In this document: piece after piece, positions 1 through 8,099 of the stretch
Layout of the letters: each line of letters starts with the position of its first letter
Position numbering within the stretch: the first letter of the stretch is position 1
Assembly: GCA_965221035.1 (NCBI GenBank)
Contig: OZ244860.1
Location: forward strand, 1,736,001-1,800,000
Reading direction: 5' to 3'
DNA from: UBA6522 sp965221035
GTDB taxonomy: Bacteria > Pseudomonadota > Gammaproteobacteria > Steroidobacterales > Rariloculaceae
DNA: 64,000 bases
Made by a program: the position numbers and the translations under genes
The notes under the pieces: model-generated
Database searches by the model: none
What the model was told of the DNA's origin: nothing
The model's input: only the letters and a program-made list of their open reading frames with translations

Positions 1-833
1 CCGACGCCATGCTGCGCGAGAGACGCCACGTCCAGGTAGCCTTCCACCACCAGGACCTGGTCCGGGCGGCCTACGGTGCGCCCGGGTCCGTGCGACGCCT
101 CGTAGATCCCGTAGAGTTCCCGGCCCTTGTGAAATACCGGCGTTTCCGGCGAGTTCATGTACTTGGGCTCACCCTCGCCGAGGACGCGGCCACCGAAGCC
201 GAGCACGCGGCCCCGGGCGTCCCGGATGGGAAACATGATCCGGTCTCGGAACTTGTCGAATTCCCGGCCCTTGTCGCTCCGAGACACCAGTCCGGCGTCG
301 ATCAGCCGCTGGCGCCGCAGCTCGTCACCGCCCAGCGCGCGAAGCACCGTGTCCCATGCGTCGGGCGCGTACCCCATGCCGAACCGTGCCGCAGTGGCAC
401 CGTCGATGCCCCGCTTCTTCAGGTAATCGATCGCCTTGCGGCTGCCCTTGAGCGCCGACCTGTAGATTCGGTCGGCCTCGCTCAGAAGCCTGTAAAGATC
501 CGCGCCGGCTTCGTCACGACGCGTGGCCCGCACGTTCTTCGGCACCTCCATCCCGAGAATCTCGGCCAGGGCTTCCACGGCATCGACAAAGCCGAGATTC
601 TCATAGTTCATCAGAAAGCCGATGGCCGTGCCGTGCGCTCCACAGCCAAAACAGTGGTAGAAGCCCTTCTGGGCGCTCACGGTGAAGGAGGGCGTCTTCT
701 CGTCGTGGAACGGGCACCGGGCCTTGTAGTCGCGGCCGGCCTTGGTCAGGGTGACGCGCCTGCCGACAACCTCGACGATATCGGCCCGCGCGATCAGGTC
801 GTCGACAAAGGAATGGGGAATGCGCCCGTTCAT
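1..833 (-). CDS. dnaG: DNA primase DnaG, N-terminal part (3' end beyond window)
   Basis: Synthesises RNA primers at the replication fork with the replicative helicase. The visible 277 codons begin MNGRIPHSFVDDL and carry the CHC2 zinc-binding domain, with CPFHDEKTPSF near residues 40-50 followed by FYHCFGCG. The start of the TOPRIM catalytic domain follows, with VLVVEGYLDV near the window edge. The ATG at 833 is chosen because the family normally begins with I-P-x-x-F-V/I just after Met; an AGG lies about 8 nt upstream. It lies 118 nt downstream of rpsU on the same strand, the classical rpsU-dnaG(-rpoD) macromolecular synthesis operon. No stop codon is reached, so the gene is cut by the window end, not broken. 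Confidence 0.97.
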   Translation of the reverse strand, partial: MNGRIPHSFVDDLIARADIVEVVGRRVTLTKAGRDYKARCPFHDEKTPSFTVSAQKGFYHCFGCGAHGTAIGFLMNYENLGFVDAVEALAEILGMEVPKNVRATRRDEAGADLYRLLSEADRIYRSALKGSRKAIDYLKKRGIDGATAARFGMGYAPDAWDTVLRALGGDELRRQRLIDAGLVSRSDKGREFDKFRDRIMFPIRDARGRVLGFGGRVLGEGEPKYMNSPETPVFHKGRELYGIYEASHGPGRTVGRPDQVLVVEGYLDVASLAQHGV

Positions 834-951
834 GGGTACGCCTAGAATAACCCGAAGTGCCATCCAGGCTCTTCAGCCATGGATGGGGGCAGCTACCGGG
901 GGGAGTTCAAATCGGGTCTTCGGACCGAGTCAGGACCCGCAGGCGCGCGGC

Positions 952-1167
952 TCAGTAGAGCGAGCGGCGCCTGGAAAGCTGTCTGGCCTGGCGCTTTACA
1001 TGCCGCTTGACGGCGGCCGCCTTCTTTCTCTTGCGCTCCTGGGTGGGCTTTTCGTAATACTCGCGCCGTCGCAATTCCGTCAGCACGCCGGCCTTCTCGC
1101 ACGCGCGCTTGAAGCGCCGCAGCGCCGCGTCGAAGTGCTCGCTTTCCTTGATTCGCACACTTGGCAT
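952..1167 (-). CDS. rpsU: 30S ribosomal protein S21
   Basis: Small basic protein of the 30S subunit needed for efficient initiation on natural mRNAs. The 71-residue product starts MPSVRIKESEHFD, has the family core ALRRFKRACEKAG and REYYEKPT, and ends in a very basic Arg/Lys-rich tail; this is the normal length for gammaproteobacteria. It is the first gene of the rpsU-dnaG operon and reads toward dnaG with no terminator visible between them. A perfect dyad followed by a T-run on this strand (1241-1270) lies about 75 nt ahead of the start and might control entry into the operon. Confidence 0.97.
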   Translation of the reverse strand: MPSVRIKESEHFDAALRRFKRACEKAGVLTELRRREYYEKPTQERKRKKAAAVKRHVKRQARQLSRRRSLY

Positions 1168-1240
1168 GGATTGTTCCCGTACTCAGGCGAAAGGCCCTCG
1201 ACCCGCCTGTGGCCGCAGCACCGTCACGCCAAAAAAATGT

Positions 1241-1270
1241 AGTCGGTCAAGTGCCGACGCTTGACCGACT
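1241..1270 (-). repeat. 11-bp perfect inverted repeat upstream of rpsU
   Basis: AGTCGGTCAAG at 1241-1251 is exactly complementary to CTTGACCGACT at 1260-1270, with an 8-nt loop. Read on the minus strand, three bases after the stem there is a run of seven T (complement of 1232-1238). The layout is therefore terminator- or attenuator-like and lies between the divergent methyltransferase and rpsU. It could instead be a protein-binding dyad. Confidence 0.6.
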
Positions 1271-1328
1271 ATGATAACTCTCCGACGCACGGGCCGCAAA
1301 AGAGGAATACGGCGGAACAAGGCGTCCC

Positions 1329-1349
1329 GGGGACAAATTGGGGACAAAT
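1329..1349. repeat. Short tandem repeat GGGGACAAAT x2
   Basis: GGGGACAAAT occurs at 1329-1338 and again at 1340-1349, separated by one T, in the otherwise geneless stretch (1168-1453) between rpsU and the methyltransferase. No integrase, tRNA or second attachment-like copy was found nearby, so no function is assigned. Confidence 0.5.
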
Positions 1350-1453
1350 GGCACGGATCCGGTCTGGCCACGATGGTGGTTTTCCCCCTACGGGGTCCGT
1401 ATCATTGCGGCATCAGACATGGGCACACCGCAGGTCGGTGTCGAGAGTGAACA

Positions 1454-2287
1454 ATGACCGCAATACCCGCCTCCGAACCGGCCGAACCCAACTACACCAT
1501 GGGTTACAGCAAGGAGTTCCACGCCTTGCTGGAACGCCGCAACGCGCCTGCCGTGGCCGGCCACCTTCTGCCACACCTGAAGCCCGGCATGCGCGTGCTG
1601 GACTTTGGCTGCGGTCCCGGCACGATCTCCGTGGGACTCGCCACAGCGGTGGCTCCGGGAACATTGCACGGGATCGACATGGAGGCTTCGCAGGTGGAAA
1701 TGGCCCGAGCCGCGGCCCTCGGCGGCGGCCATGACAATGCGCAATTCGAAGTGGGCACGGTGGAATCGATGCCGTTCGAAGACGGCTATTTCGATGCCGC
1801 ACACTGTCATGCCGTGCTTTCCCACGTTCCCGACACGGCGGCGGCATTGGCGGAAGTGCGACGGGTCCTCAAGTCTGGTGGAATCGTCTCCAGCCGCGAG
1901 TTGATCACCGCCTCGTCGTTCTTCGAACCCGACCCCAGCGGCGACCTGGGCGAAGCCTGGAAAACCTTCACGACCCTGCTGGCCGCCAACGGCGGCCATC
2001 CGCAGATCGGTCGCGAAATGAAAGGAAGGTTGGCCGCCGCCGGGTTTTCGATCGCCCATGTCAGCGCGTCTTTCGAATGTTACTCAAGCGCTGTCGACGT
2101 CGAATTCTTTCATCAATTCGTGAGTGGTTGGTTCTTCGCGGAAGAGACCATGGAAGGGGCGGTCCGGCACGGCGTCGCCGCGAGGGAGGATTTCGCGCGG
2201 TGGCGCGGCCGGTTGGACGAATGGAAGCAGCAACCCGGCGCCTTCGCCAGCATCGCCTGGGGCGAGACCATCGGGCGGAAAGAGTGA
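1454..2287 (+). CDS. Class I SAM-dependent methyltransferase (UbiE/Methyltransf_11-like)
   Basis: The 277-residue soluble protein has the class I methyltransferase motifs in order. Motif I is VLDFGCGPGTISVGLA near residues 49-64, an acidic residue ends strand 2 in LHGIDMEASQVEMA, and motif III-like EVRRVLKSGGIVSSRE follows. These bind S-adenosylmethionine; the substrate cannot be read from sequence. The ATG at 1454 is preceded by GAGAGTGA. It is divergent from rpsU and convergent with the prpB-like gene, and stands alone in its transcription unit. It resembles UbiE-type and secondary-metabolite methyltransferases, but nothing nearby supports a quinone role. Confidence 0.85.
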   Translation: MTAIPASEPAEPNYTMGYSKEFHALLERRNAPAVAGHLLPHLKPGMRVLDFGCGPGTISVGLATAVAPGTLHGIDMEASQVEMARAAALGGGHDNAQFEVGTVESMPFEDGYFDAAHCHAVLSHVPDTAAALAEVRRVLKSGGIVSSRELITASSFFEPDPSGDLGEAWKTFTTLLAANGGHPQIGREMKGRLAAAGFSIAHVSASFECYSSAVDVEFFHQFVSGWFFAEETMEGAVRHGVAAREDFARWRGRLDEWKQQPGAFASIAWGETIGRKE

Positions 2288-2321
2288 TCCGCGCGGCGCG
2301 GCCTCCCGGCATGGCTTCGCG

Positions 2322-3212
2322 TCAGTCCCGTTTCGCGAACAACGCGTCCAGCTTGCGCTCGAAGCTGCGGTAGTCGAGCACTTCGTAGAGTTCGTCCCTC
2401 GTCTGCATGTCACCCAGCATCTCGGCCTGGGTTCCGCGATGGCGCAACGTCGCGAACATCTTCAACGCGGCGGCGCTCATCGCGCGGAATCCGGTCAGCG
2501 GGTATAGCGCGACCGCCACTCCGGCTTCGCGCAGCTCATCCACGGTAAACAGCGGCGTGCGACCGAACTCCGTCAGGTTCGCGAGCACCGGCACGTCGAG
2601 GCTCGAAGTGAACTGCCGGTATTCATCCAGGGTCGTCAGCGCTTCGGCGAATATCATGTCCGCGCCGGCATCGACATAGCGGCGGGCGCGGTCCAGCGCC
2701 GGCTGCTGACCCTCCACGGCGTGCGCATCGGTGCGCGCCATCAGAACGAACCCATCATCGCGTCGGGCGTCCACCGCCGCCTTGATGCGGTCAACCATCT
2801 CGCCGGCGTTCACCAGCGCCTTGCCCGGTCGATGGCCGCACCGTTTTGAACTCACCTGATCCTCCAGGTGACACCCGGCGGCGCCGGCTCGGGCGAGCTC
2901 GCGGACAGTGCGGGCGATCATGAAGGCATCACCCCATCCGGTATCGGCATCGACCAGCAACGGCAACTCGCAGGCACCCGTGATCCGCCGCACGTCCTCA
3001 CAGACGTCTCCGAGCGTGGTCATCGCCAGGTCGGGAAGGCCGAACGAAGCGTTGGCGACACCCGCCCCCGACAGGTAGATGGCGCGAAACCCGGCCTGCC
3101 GGGCCAGCAATGCCGAGTAGGCGTTGACGGTTCCGACCACCTGCAACGGGCACTCGACTCGCAGCGCCTGACGGAATCTGGTACCCGGGGTGGTCGACCG
3201 CTCGTCGCTCAT
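2322..3212 (-). CDS. prpB: 2-methylisocitrate lyase-like (PrpB, PEP mutase/ICL superfamily)
   Basis: Predicted to cleave 2-methylisocitrate to pyruvate and succinate, the last step of the methylcitrate cycle for propionyl-CoA. It has the metal-binding DADTGWG segment, HLEDQV, and the catalytic-cysteine loop KRCGHRPGK characteristic of PrpB. The start is placed at the ATG at 3212 (MSDERSTTP), which has AGGGAG about 10 nt upstream; the open frame extends 25 codons further but without family similarity. Product 296 residues, normal length. No prpC or prpD lies nearby, so the pathway must be completed elsewhere. A related oxaloacetate-decarboxylase or other PEP-mutase-superfamily activity is possible but less likely given KRCGHR. 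Confidence 0.85.
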   Translation of the reverse strand: MSDERSTTPGTRFRQALRVECPLQVVGTVNAYSALLARQAGFRAIYLSGAGVANASFGLPDLAMTTLGDVCEDVRRITGACELPLLVDADTGWGDAFMIARTVRELARAGAAGCHLEDQVSSKRCGHRPGKALVNAGEMVDRIKAAVDARRDDGFVLMARTDAHAVEGQQPALDRARRYVDAGADMIFAEALTTLDEYRQFTSSLDVPVLANLTEFGRTPLFTVDELREAGVAVALYPLTGFRAMSAAALKMFATLRHRGTQAEMLGDMQTRDELYEVLDYRSFERKLDALFAKRD

Positions 3213-3330
3213 CGAATCGGACTCCCTTTCTCCGCAAATGGGCGCATCAGTATACTCGCGGTCCAGGCGCCACGCGGCCCCGTTCAAGGTTAGAATTGCG
3301 GCGCGCCAATCGGTCGCGCGAGGGGCCCCG

Positions 3331-4377
3331 GTGAAAATACTCGGTATCGAAACCAGTTGCGACGAGACCGGTGTCGCGGTCTACGACCCCGCCGAGGGCA
3401 TACTGGCGGAGGGGCTTTACAGCCAGATGGACCTGCACGCGCGCTTCGGCGGCGTGGTGCCTGAACTGGCGTCGCGCGATCACGTCACCAGGCTCACGCC
3501 GATGGTCCGCGAGGTCCTGGCCGATGCCGGCCTGCAACTGACCGATCTGGACGGCATCGCCTATACCGCGGGCCCCGGACTGGTCGGCGCGCTGATGGTG
3601 GGCGGCTCGCTGGCCACCGGGCTGGCGATGGGTCTCGGCAAGCCGGCGATACCCGTGCATCACATGGAGGCGCATCTGCTGGCGGCGATGCTGGAGGACG
3701 ATCCGCCGACCTTCCCCTTCGTCGCGCTGCTGGTGTCGGGCGGGCACTCGATGCTGGTGGACACCCGCGGGCTGGGCGACTACGCCATCCTCGGCGAAAC
3801 CCTTGACGACGCCGCGGGCGAGGCATTCGACAAGGTCGCCCGGCTCCTGTCCCTTCCCTATCCGGGTGGTCCCGCGATCGCCGCGCTGGCGCAGGAAGGC
3901 GATCCGAACGCGTTCCGCTTCCCCCGGCCGATGCTCGGAAAGGGCCTGAACTTCAGTTTCAGCGGCCTCAAGACCGCCGTGCGATTGGCGTTGGAACGGT
4001 CCGCGTCGAACGGCGGCGGCCTTTCCGACCGGTTGCGCGCCGATGTGGCGGCCTCGTTTCAGGCGGCTGCGGTGGAGACCCTGGTGGAAAAGTGCCTGCG
4101 GGCCTGCGACGAAACGGGTCTGGACCGGCTGGTGGTCGCCGGCGGTGTGGGCGCGAACGTCCAGCTGCGCCAGCAACTCAAGTCCCGTGGCGGCGAACGG
4201 GGAATCTCGGTGCGCTACCCAAGACAGTCGCTTTGTACCGATAACGGCGCGATGATCGCGCTGGCGGGTTGGCACCGGCGTCACGAGGCCGCCAGGTCTC
4301 ACTCCATCGTCGCCCGACCGCGCTGGCCGCTGAACGAGTTGCGGCCGCCGCGATTCCCCGCGACCGTACCCGCCTGA
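3331..4377 (+). CDS. tsaD: tRNA N6-adenosine threonylcarbamoyltransferase TsaD
   Basis: Transfers threonylcarbamoyl from TC-AMP to A37 of ANN-decoding tRNAs, working with TsaB and TsaE in the cytoplasm. The 348-residue product begins KILGIETSCDETG and contains the metal-binding HHMEAH (H111 and H115) plus the nucleotide-binding VSGGHSMLV and AGGVGANVQLR segments of the ASKHA fold. Similarity starts at the GTG at 3331, with AGGGG 8 nt upstream, rather than at earlier in-frame ATGs overlapping the divergent prpB. It is followed at 9 nt by folB and then folK, a common gammaproteobacterial arrangement. Confidence 0.97.
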   Translation: MKILGIETSCDETGVAVYDPAEGILAEGLYSQMDLHARFGGVVPELASRDHVTRLTPMVREVLADAGLQLTDLDGIAYTAGPGLVGALMVGGSLATGLAMGLGKPAIPVHHMEAHLLAAMLEDDPPTFPFVALLVSGGHSMLVDTRGLGDYAILGETLDDAAGEAFDKVARLLSLPYPGGPAIAALAQEGDPNAFRFPRPMLGKGLNFSFSGLKTAVRLALERSASNGGGLSDRLRADVAASFQAAAVETLVEKCLRACDETGLDRLVVAGGVGANVQLRQQLKSRGGERGISVRYPRQSLCTDNGAMIALAGWHRRHEAARSHSIVARPRWPLNELRPPRFPATVPA

Positions 4378-4386
4378 CGATTCAGC

Positions 4387-4752
4387 ATGGACAAGATCTT
4401 TCTTCGCGAACTCAGGGTCGAGGCGGTGATCGGCATCTGGGAGTGGGAACGGCGGATTCGTCAGACCGTCAGCATCGACCTTGAAATGGCAGCCGATGCC
4501 CGCGCCGCGGCGGCTTCGGACTCGGTGGGATCGACCCTGAACTATCGGGACGTTGCGAAACGGGTGCAGTCCTTCGTGGCGGACTCCCGGTTTCACCTGG
4601 TGGAATCGATGGCGGAGTCGGTAGCGCGCGTCATCGTCAAGGAGTTCGACGTGCGCTGGGTCAAGGTCTCCATCGCCAAACCGGCCGCGATCCGGGGGGC
4701 ACGGGAGGTCGGTATCGTTGTTGAGCGAAATACCGCGGACTATGGCGACTGA
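4387..4752 (+). CDS. folB: Dihydroneopterin aldolase FolB
   Basis: Converts 7,8-dihydroneopterin to 6-hydroxymethyl-7,8-dihydropterin and glycolaldehyde in folate synthesis. The 121-residue product begins MDKIFLRELRVEAVIGIWEWER, the usual FolB opening with the glycine-isoleucine that shapes the pterin pocket. It has the NYRDVAKRV segment and LVESMAESVA with its conserved glutamate, and ends in the VSIAKPAAIRGAREVGIVVER strand region. It lies between tsaD and folK and overlaps folK by 11 nt, so the two pterin enzymes are probably translationally coupled. Confidence 0.95.
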   Translation: MDKIFLRELRVEAVIGIWEWERRIRQTVSIDLEMAADARAAAASDSVGSTLNYRDVAKRVQSFVADSRFHLVESMAESVARVIVKEFDVRWVKVSIAKPAAIRGAREVGIVVERNTADYGD

Positions 4753-5272
4753 AATCTACGCCGGAATCGGAAGCAACATCAGCCCCGCCCGCCACCTCGA
4801 CATCGCGATCAGGGAACTGCAGCGTCACTGCGGGGAAGTCGAACTCTCCCCGACCTATCGAAATCCGGCGGTGGGTTTCGCCGGAGATGACTTTCTGAAC
4901 CTTGTGGTCCGTTTCCGTTCGGACTGGGCGGTCGGAAAACTGGAACGGATGTTCTCGAAAATGGAATACGCCTCCGGGAGGCGAAACACGGGCACCGAAG
5001 GGACGCAGGCAACGGGATCCCGAACGCTGGATATCGACCTTTTGCTCTACGGTTCGATGATCGATCCCCAGGCGCGCCTGCCGCGAAGCGATATCCTCCG
5101 ATACGCCTTCGTGTTGCGGCCACTGGCCGAACTGGCGCCGGACCTGGTCCATCCCTTGACCGGACGAGCCATGGCAGTCCATTGGAACGCCGTCGAAGCC
5201 CGCGGCCCGAAGATGCGGCGCGTCACCAGCCTACACTTCGGCCGCCGTCGACAGCCAGGATCTGGCCGTTGA
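4742..5272 (+). CDS. folK: 2-amino-4-hydroxy-6-hydroxymethyldihydropteridine pyrophosphokinase (HPPK)
   Basis: Pyrophosphorylates the product of FolB using ATP, the step before dihydropteroate synthase. The start is the ATG at 4742 (MATEIYAGIGSNI), matching the family's GLGSN motif near the N-terminus; an earlier in-frame ATG at 4718 would add eight residues lying inside folB. Family signatures present are LSPTYRNPAVG, DDFLNLVV and the metal-binding RTLDIDLLLYG (D-x-D), followed by LPRSDILRYAFVLRPLAEL. Its last 50 nt overlap the 3' end of the convergent SDR gene, an unusually long tail-to-tail overlap in which both frames keep family-like C-termini. Confidence 0.94.
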   Translation: MATEIYAGIGSNISPARHLDIAIRELQRHCGEVELSPTYRNPAVGFAGDDFLNLVVRFRSDWAVGKLERMFSKMEYASGRRNTGTEGTQATGSRTLDIDLLLYGSMIDPQARLPRSDILRYAFVLRPLAELAPDLVHPLTGRAMAVHWNAVEARGPKMRRVTSLHFGRRRQPGSGR

Positions 5273-5981
5273 CGTAGGGTGCGTCCCGCACCAGGAAGAG
5301 CACAGCCGTCGCGATGTCGCGGGGCTCGCCGGGCCGTTTCAGCGGAATTTGCCGAATGATGCTCTCCTGAACCGGCTCGGGAATCCCCCCCTCCGGCCAG
5401 AGAATCGCGCCGGGGGAAACGCCGTTGACCCGGATGTCGGGTCCGAGGTCCTTGGCCAGGGAACGGGTCAACATGGCCAACCCCGCCTTCGCCGCCCCGT
5501 ACACGGCGTGATTCCTCAACGGCCGCTGCCAGTGGACATCGACGATGTTGACGATGGTCCCCCGGGTCCTGCGCAGGTGCGGCAGCGCCGCCTGGGAAAG
5601 AAACAGCGGTGCCTTCAGGTTGGTACCAACCAGGTCGCGCCACTGGTCCGCCGTGATCGAGCCGAGCGGCGTCGGGTAGAAACTTGACGCGTTGTTGACC
5701 AGGACGTCGAGCCGCCCGGTGCGGCCCACGGCCCTCGTCAACATCCCGTCGATTTGCGACGTCTCACGCAAGTCGCACTGCGCCGTCAGCGCCGACCCTT
5801 TTCGTACTCCGTTGAGCCGCTCCGCCAGCGCTTCGGCGGGCCCGGCGCTGTCCATGTAGTGGATGATCACGCCCGATCCGGCATTGTGCAGCGCTTCGGC
5901 GATCACGGCGCCGATTCGTCTGGCGGCGCCGGTCACCAATGCCCAGCGGCCTTCGAGCGACTCTCCGTTGTCGGGCGTCAC
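5223..5981 (-). CDS. Pteridine reductase-type short-chain dehydrogenase (FolM/PTR1-like)
   Basis: NADPH-binding Rossmann protein of 252 residues. The cofactor motif reads TGAARRIG (residues 17-24), the arginine-bearing variant characteristic of PTR1/FolM instead of the generic TGxxxGIG. The usual catalytic serine is replaced by aspartate in NIVDVHW, 13 residues before the catalytic Tyr in YGAAK, the same Asp-13-Tyr-4-Lys spacing as in PTR1. NNAS and a C-terminal GQILAVDGG complete the SDR pattern. Likely reduces dihydropterins such as dihydromonapterin or dihydrofolate; the position beside folB-folK supports this by context. Starts with GTG at 5981, preceded by GGAG. Confidence 0.85.
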   Translation of the reverse strand: MTPDNGESLEGRWALVTGAARRIGAVIAEALHNAGSGVIIHYMDSAGPAEALAERLNGVRKGSALTAQCDLRETSQIDGMLTRAVGRTGRLDVLVNNASSFYPTPLGSITADQWRDLVGTNLKAPLFLSQAALPHLRRTRGTIVNIVDVHWQRPLRNHAVYGAAKAGLAMLTRSLAKDLGPDIRVNGVSPGAILWPEGGIPEPVQESIIRQIPLKRPGEPRDIATAVLFLVRDAPYVNGQILAVDGGRSVGW

Positions 5982-6062
5982 CTGATGTACTCCGGGAAGC
6001 GGGAAAGCGTAAGGTTACACTACGGCGCAATATCATCCAGCGACGCCTGGCCCGACGGAATC

Positions 6063-7211
6063 ATGGAATTGGCCACGAATCTCCTCCGACTCGACGCGGG
6101 GGAATCCGAAATCAGCCGCCGCCTGTCACGGCGGATACGTGCCGAGATCGAAGCGCACGGCTGGATGGGCCTTGATCGCTTCATGGAGCGCGCGCTCCAC
6201 GAACCTGATCTGGGTTACTACAACAACGGCAGCATCAAGTTCGGACCCCGGGGCGATTTCATGACCGCCCCCGAACTGTCCCCCGCGCTGGCACGGGCGC
6301 TCGCGCCGCAAATCGCGGCCGTGCTGCGGTCGCTCGACCATCCGATCCTTCTCGAAGTGGGCGCCGGCACCGGTCGGCTGGCGGTGGATCTGTCGCGCGC
6401 GCTGCTTGCGCTGGGTGTCCGCGCCCGTTACCGGATTGCGGAACCCAGTCCGGAACTGCGGCGGCGCCAGCAGGAGCGTTGCGCCGCCGCCGGTGTGGAG
6501 GTCCGCTGGTTCGAAGACCTGCCCGACCAGCCCTTCGAAGGGGCGATTGTCGCCAATGAAGTGCTGGACGCGTTTCCGGCAACCTGCTTCGTCAAGCGGG
6601 CGGGCGTTGCGCGACCTCTGGGCGTGGGTTGCACGGATGATGGATTCGCGTGGATGGAAGGCCCTGAAGACGCGGACCTGTCCCGGCTCGTCGTGGCGCT
6701 GGAGACCCGGCTCGGGTGTCGCCTGGAGGACGGCTACCGATCCGAAATCTCCCGCCGGCTACCGTCATGGATGCGCCGGTTGGCCGCCGTGCTCCATCGC
6801 GGCGCCGCATTCATCCTGGACTACGGGATGACCGAGTCCGACTACTATCACCCCCAGCGCACGCGCGGCACGCTGATCTGTCACCGCGGGCATCGCGCCC
6901 ATGATGATCCGTTCCTTGTTCCCGGGATGCAGGATATCAGTGCCTGGGTGGACTTCAGCGCCTGCGCGCGAGCGGCGCGCGAGGCGGGACTGTCCATCGC
7001 GGGCTTTACCACCCAAGGTCAGTTCATCGTCGAGAGCGGCACACTGCCCGCCTTTCCCGCGCCATGGGAGACCGCAACCCCGGCCGCTGCGCAAGCGCTG
7101 AAGACACTCGTGCTGCCGGGCGAAATGGGCGAGCGCTTCAAGCTCCTTGTGCTCAGCCGCGGCATGACTCCCGGCCCGCTTCCGGGACGCGATTTCCGTG
7201 CCCGCCTGTGA
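6063..7211 (+). CDS. SAM-dependent methyltransferase of the MidA/NDUFAF7 family
   Basis: The 382-residue protein starts MELATNLLRLD at 6063; longer in-frame starts run back through the divergent SDR gene. Family features are FMERALHEPDLGYYNNG, the GPRGDFMTAPELSP segment, the SAM-binding LEVGAGTGRLA, AIVANEVLDAFP and AFILDYGM. In eukaryotes members dimethylate an arginine of respiratory complex I during assembly; the bacterial role is not established, so function is by family only. It is followed at 44 nt by uppP on the same strand. Confidence 0.88.
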   Translation: MELATNLLRLDAGESEISRRLSRRIRAEIEAHGWMGLDRFMERALHEPDLGYYNNGSIKFGPRGDFMTAPELSPALARALAPQIAAVLRSLDHPILLEVGAGTGRLAVDLSRALLALGVRARYRIAEPSPELRRRQQERCAAAGVEVRWFEDLPDQPFEGAIVANEVLDAFPATCFVKRAGVARPLGVGCTDDGFAWMEGPEDADLSRLVVALETRLGCRLEDGYRSEISRRLPSWMRRLAAVLHRGAAFILDYGMTESDYYHPQRTRGTLICHRGHRAHDDPFLVPGMQDISAWVDFSACARAAREAGLSIAGFTTQGQFIVESGTLPAFPAPWETATPAAAQALKTLVLPGEMGERFKLLVLSRGMTPGPLPGRDFRARL

Positions 7212-7255
7212 CGCGCCTGTTGCATCGGTGAGCGGGCAGCGGACAAGATAACGGG

Positions 7256-8059
7256 GTGGAGACCGTACAGTCCATCTTGCTTGCGCTGCTGCAGGGCGTC
7301 GTCGAGTTTCTGCCGATCTCCAGTTCCGGGCACCTGATTCTCTTTCCCGCCGTTCTGGGCTGGGAGTACCAGGGACTGGCTTTCGACATCGCGGTGCACC
7401 TGGGCACGCTTGCGGCCGTGATTGCCTATTTCCGTCGCGACCTGGTATCCATCGTGACTGCCATGGCCGGCGCCGGGGGTCCCCAGGCCAGACTGGGCTG
7501 GTCCGTCATCGTTGCGTCGGTGCCCCTCGCCATCGCCGGACTGCTGTTTTCCGACCTGATCGAGAACAGCCTTCGCTCGGTCGGCGTGATCGCCGCCGCC
7601 ACGGGCGGTTTCGGCCTGCTGCTCTGGCTCGCCGATCGGGCCGGGCGCGAGCGGGTCGACGAAACGCAACTTCGTCTGGCTCCGGTGCTGGTCATCGGCC
7701 TCTGCCAGATCCTCGCCTTGATTCCGGGAACCTCCCGATCGGGCATCACGATGACCGCCGGACTGGCGCTGGGCCTCACGCGCGCGGCCGCGAGCCGGTT
7801 TTCGTTTCTCCTGGCAATACCGGCGCTGGGCATGGCGACCGGTTGGCAGCTCTGGCAATTTTCCATCGGCACCGAGCCCGTGCCCTGGGCCATGCTGGGT
7901 CTGGCCACCGCCGTATCCGCGGTGACCGCCTTCTCGGTCATCGCCCTCTTTCTGCGGGTGATCGAACGGATCGGCTTCTGGGCATTTGCCGTGTACCGGG
8001 TCGCGCTTGCGGCGGCAATCCTGTACCTGTTGCCTCTCGATTCTGTCATTACCGGATGA
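7256..8059 (+). CDS. uppP: Undecaprenyl-diphosphatase UppP (BacA)
   Basis: Integral membrane phosphatase that recycles undecaprenyl pyrophosphate to the monophosphate carrier used for peptidoglycan and O-antigen synthesis; overexpression in other bacteria gives bacitracin resistance. Both signature loops are present: EFLPISSSGHL near residues 17-27 and the PGTSRSG phosphate-binding loop near the middle. The remainder is a series of hydrophobic helices. 267 residues is the normal length. The start is a GTG at 7256, 44 nt after the MidA-family gene. Confidence 0.97.
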   Translation: METVQSILLALLQGVVEFLPISSSGHLILFPAVLGWEYQGLAFDIAVHLGTLAAVIAYFRRDLVSIVTAMAGAGGPQARLGWSVIVASVPLAIAGLLFSDLIENSLRSVGVIAAATGGFGLLLWLADRAGRERVDETQLRLAPVLVIGLCQILALIPGTSRSGITMTAGLALGLTRAAASRFSFLLAIPALGMATGWQLWQFSIGTEPVPWAMLGLATAVSAVTAFSVIALFLRVIERIGFWAFAVYRVALAAAILYLLPLDSVITG

Positions 8060-8099
8060 CGGGAACATCGTGCGGCTCGCCGGCACGCTTGCCCGATGA

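Noticed and set aside
1261..1275. TTGACC and TATGAT on the plus strand as a promoter
   Set aside because: Only 3 nt separate the two hexamers, so they cannot act as -35 and -10 boxes.
1329..1349. Phage or island attachment site at the GGGGACAAAT tandem repeat
   Set aside because: No integrase, tRNA gene or second copy lies nearby.
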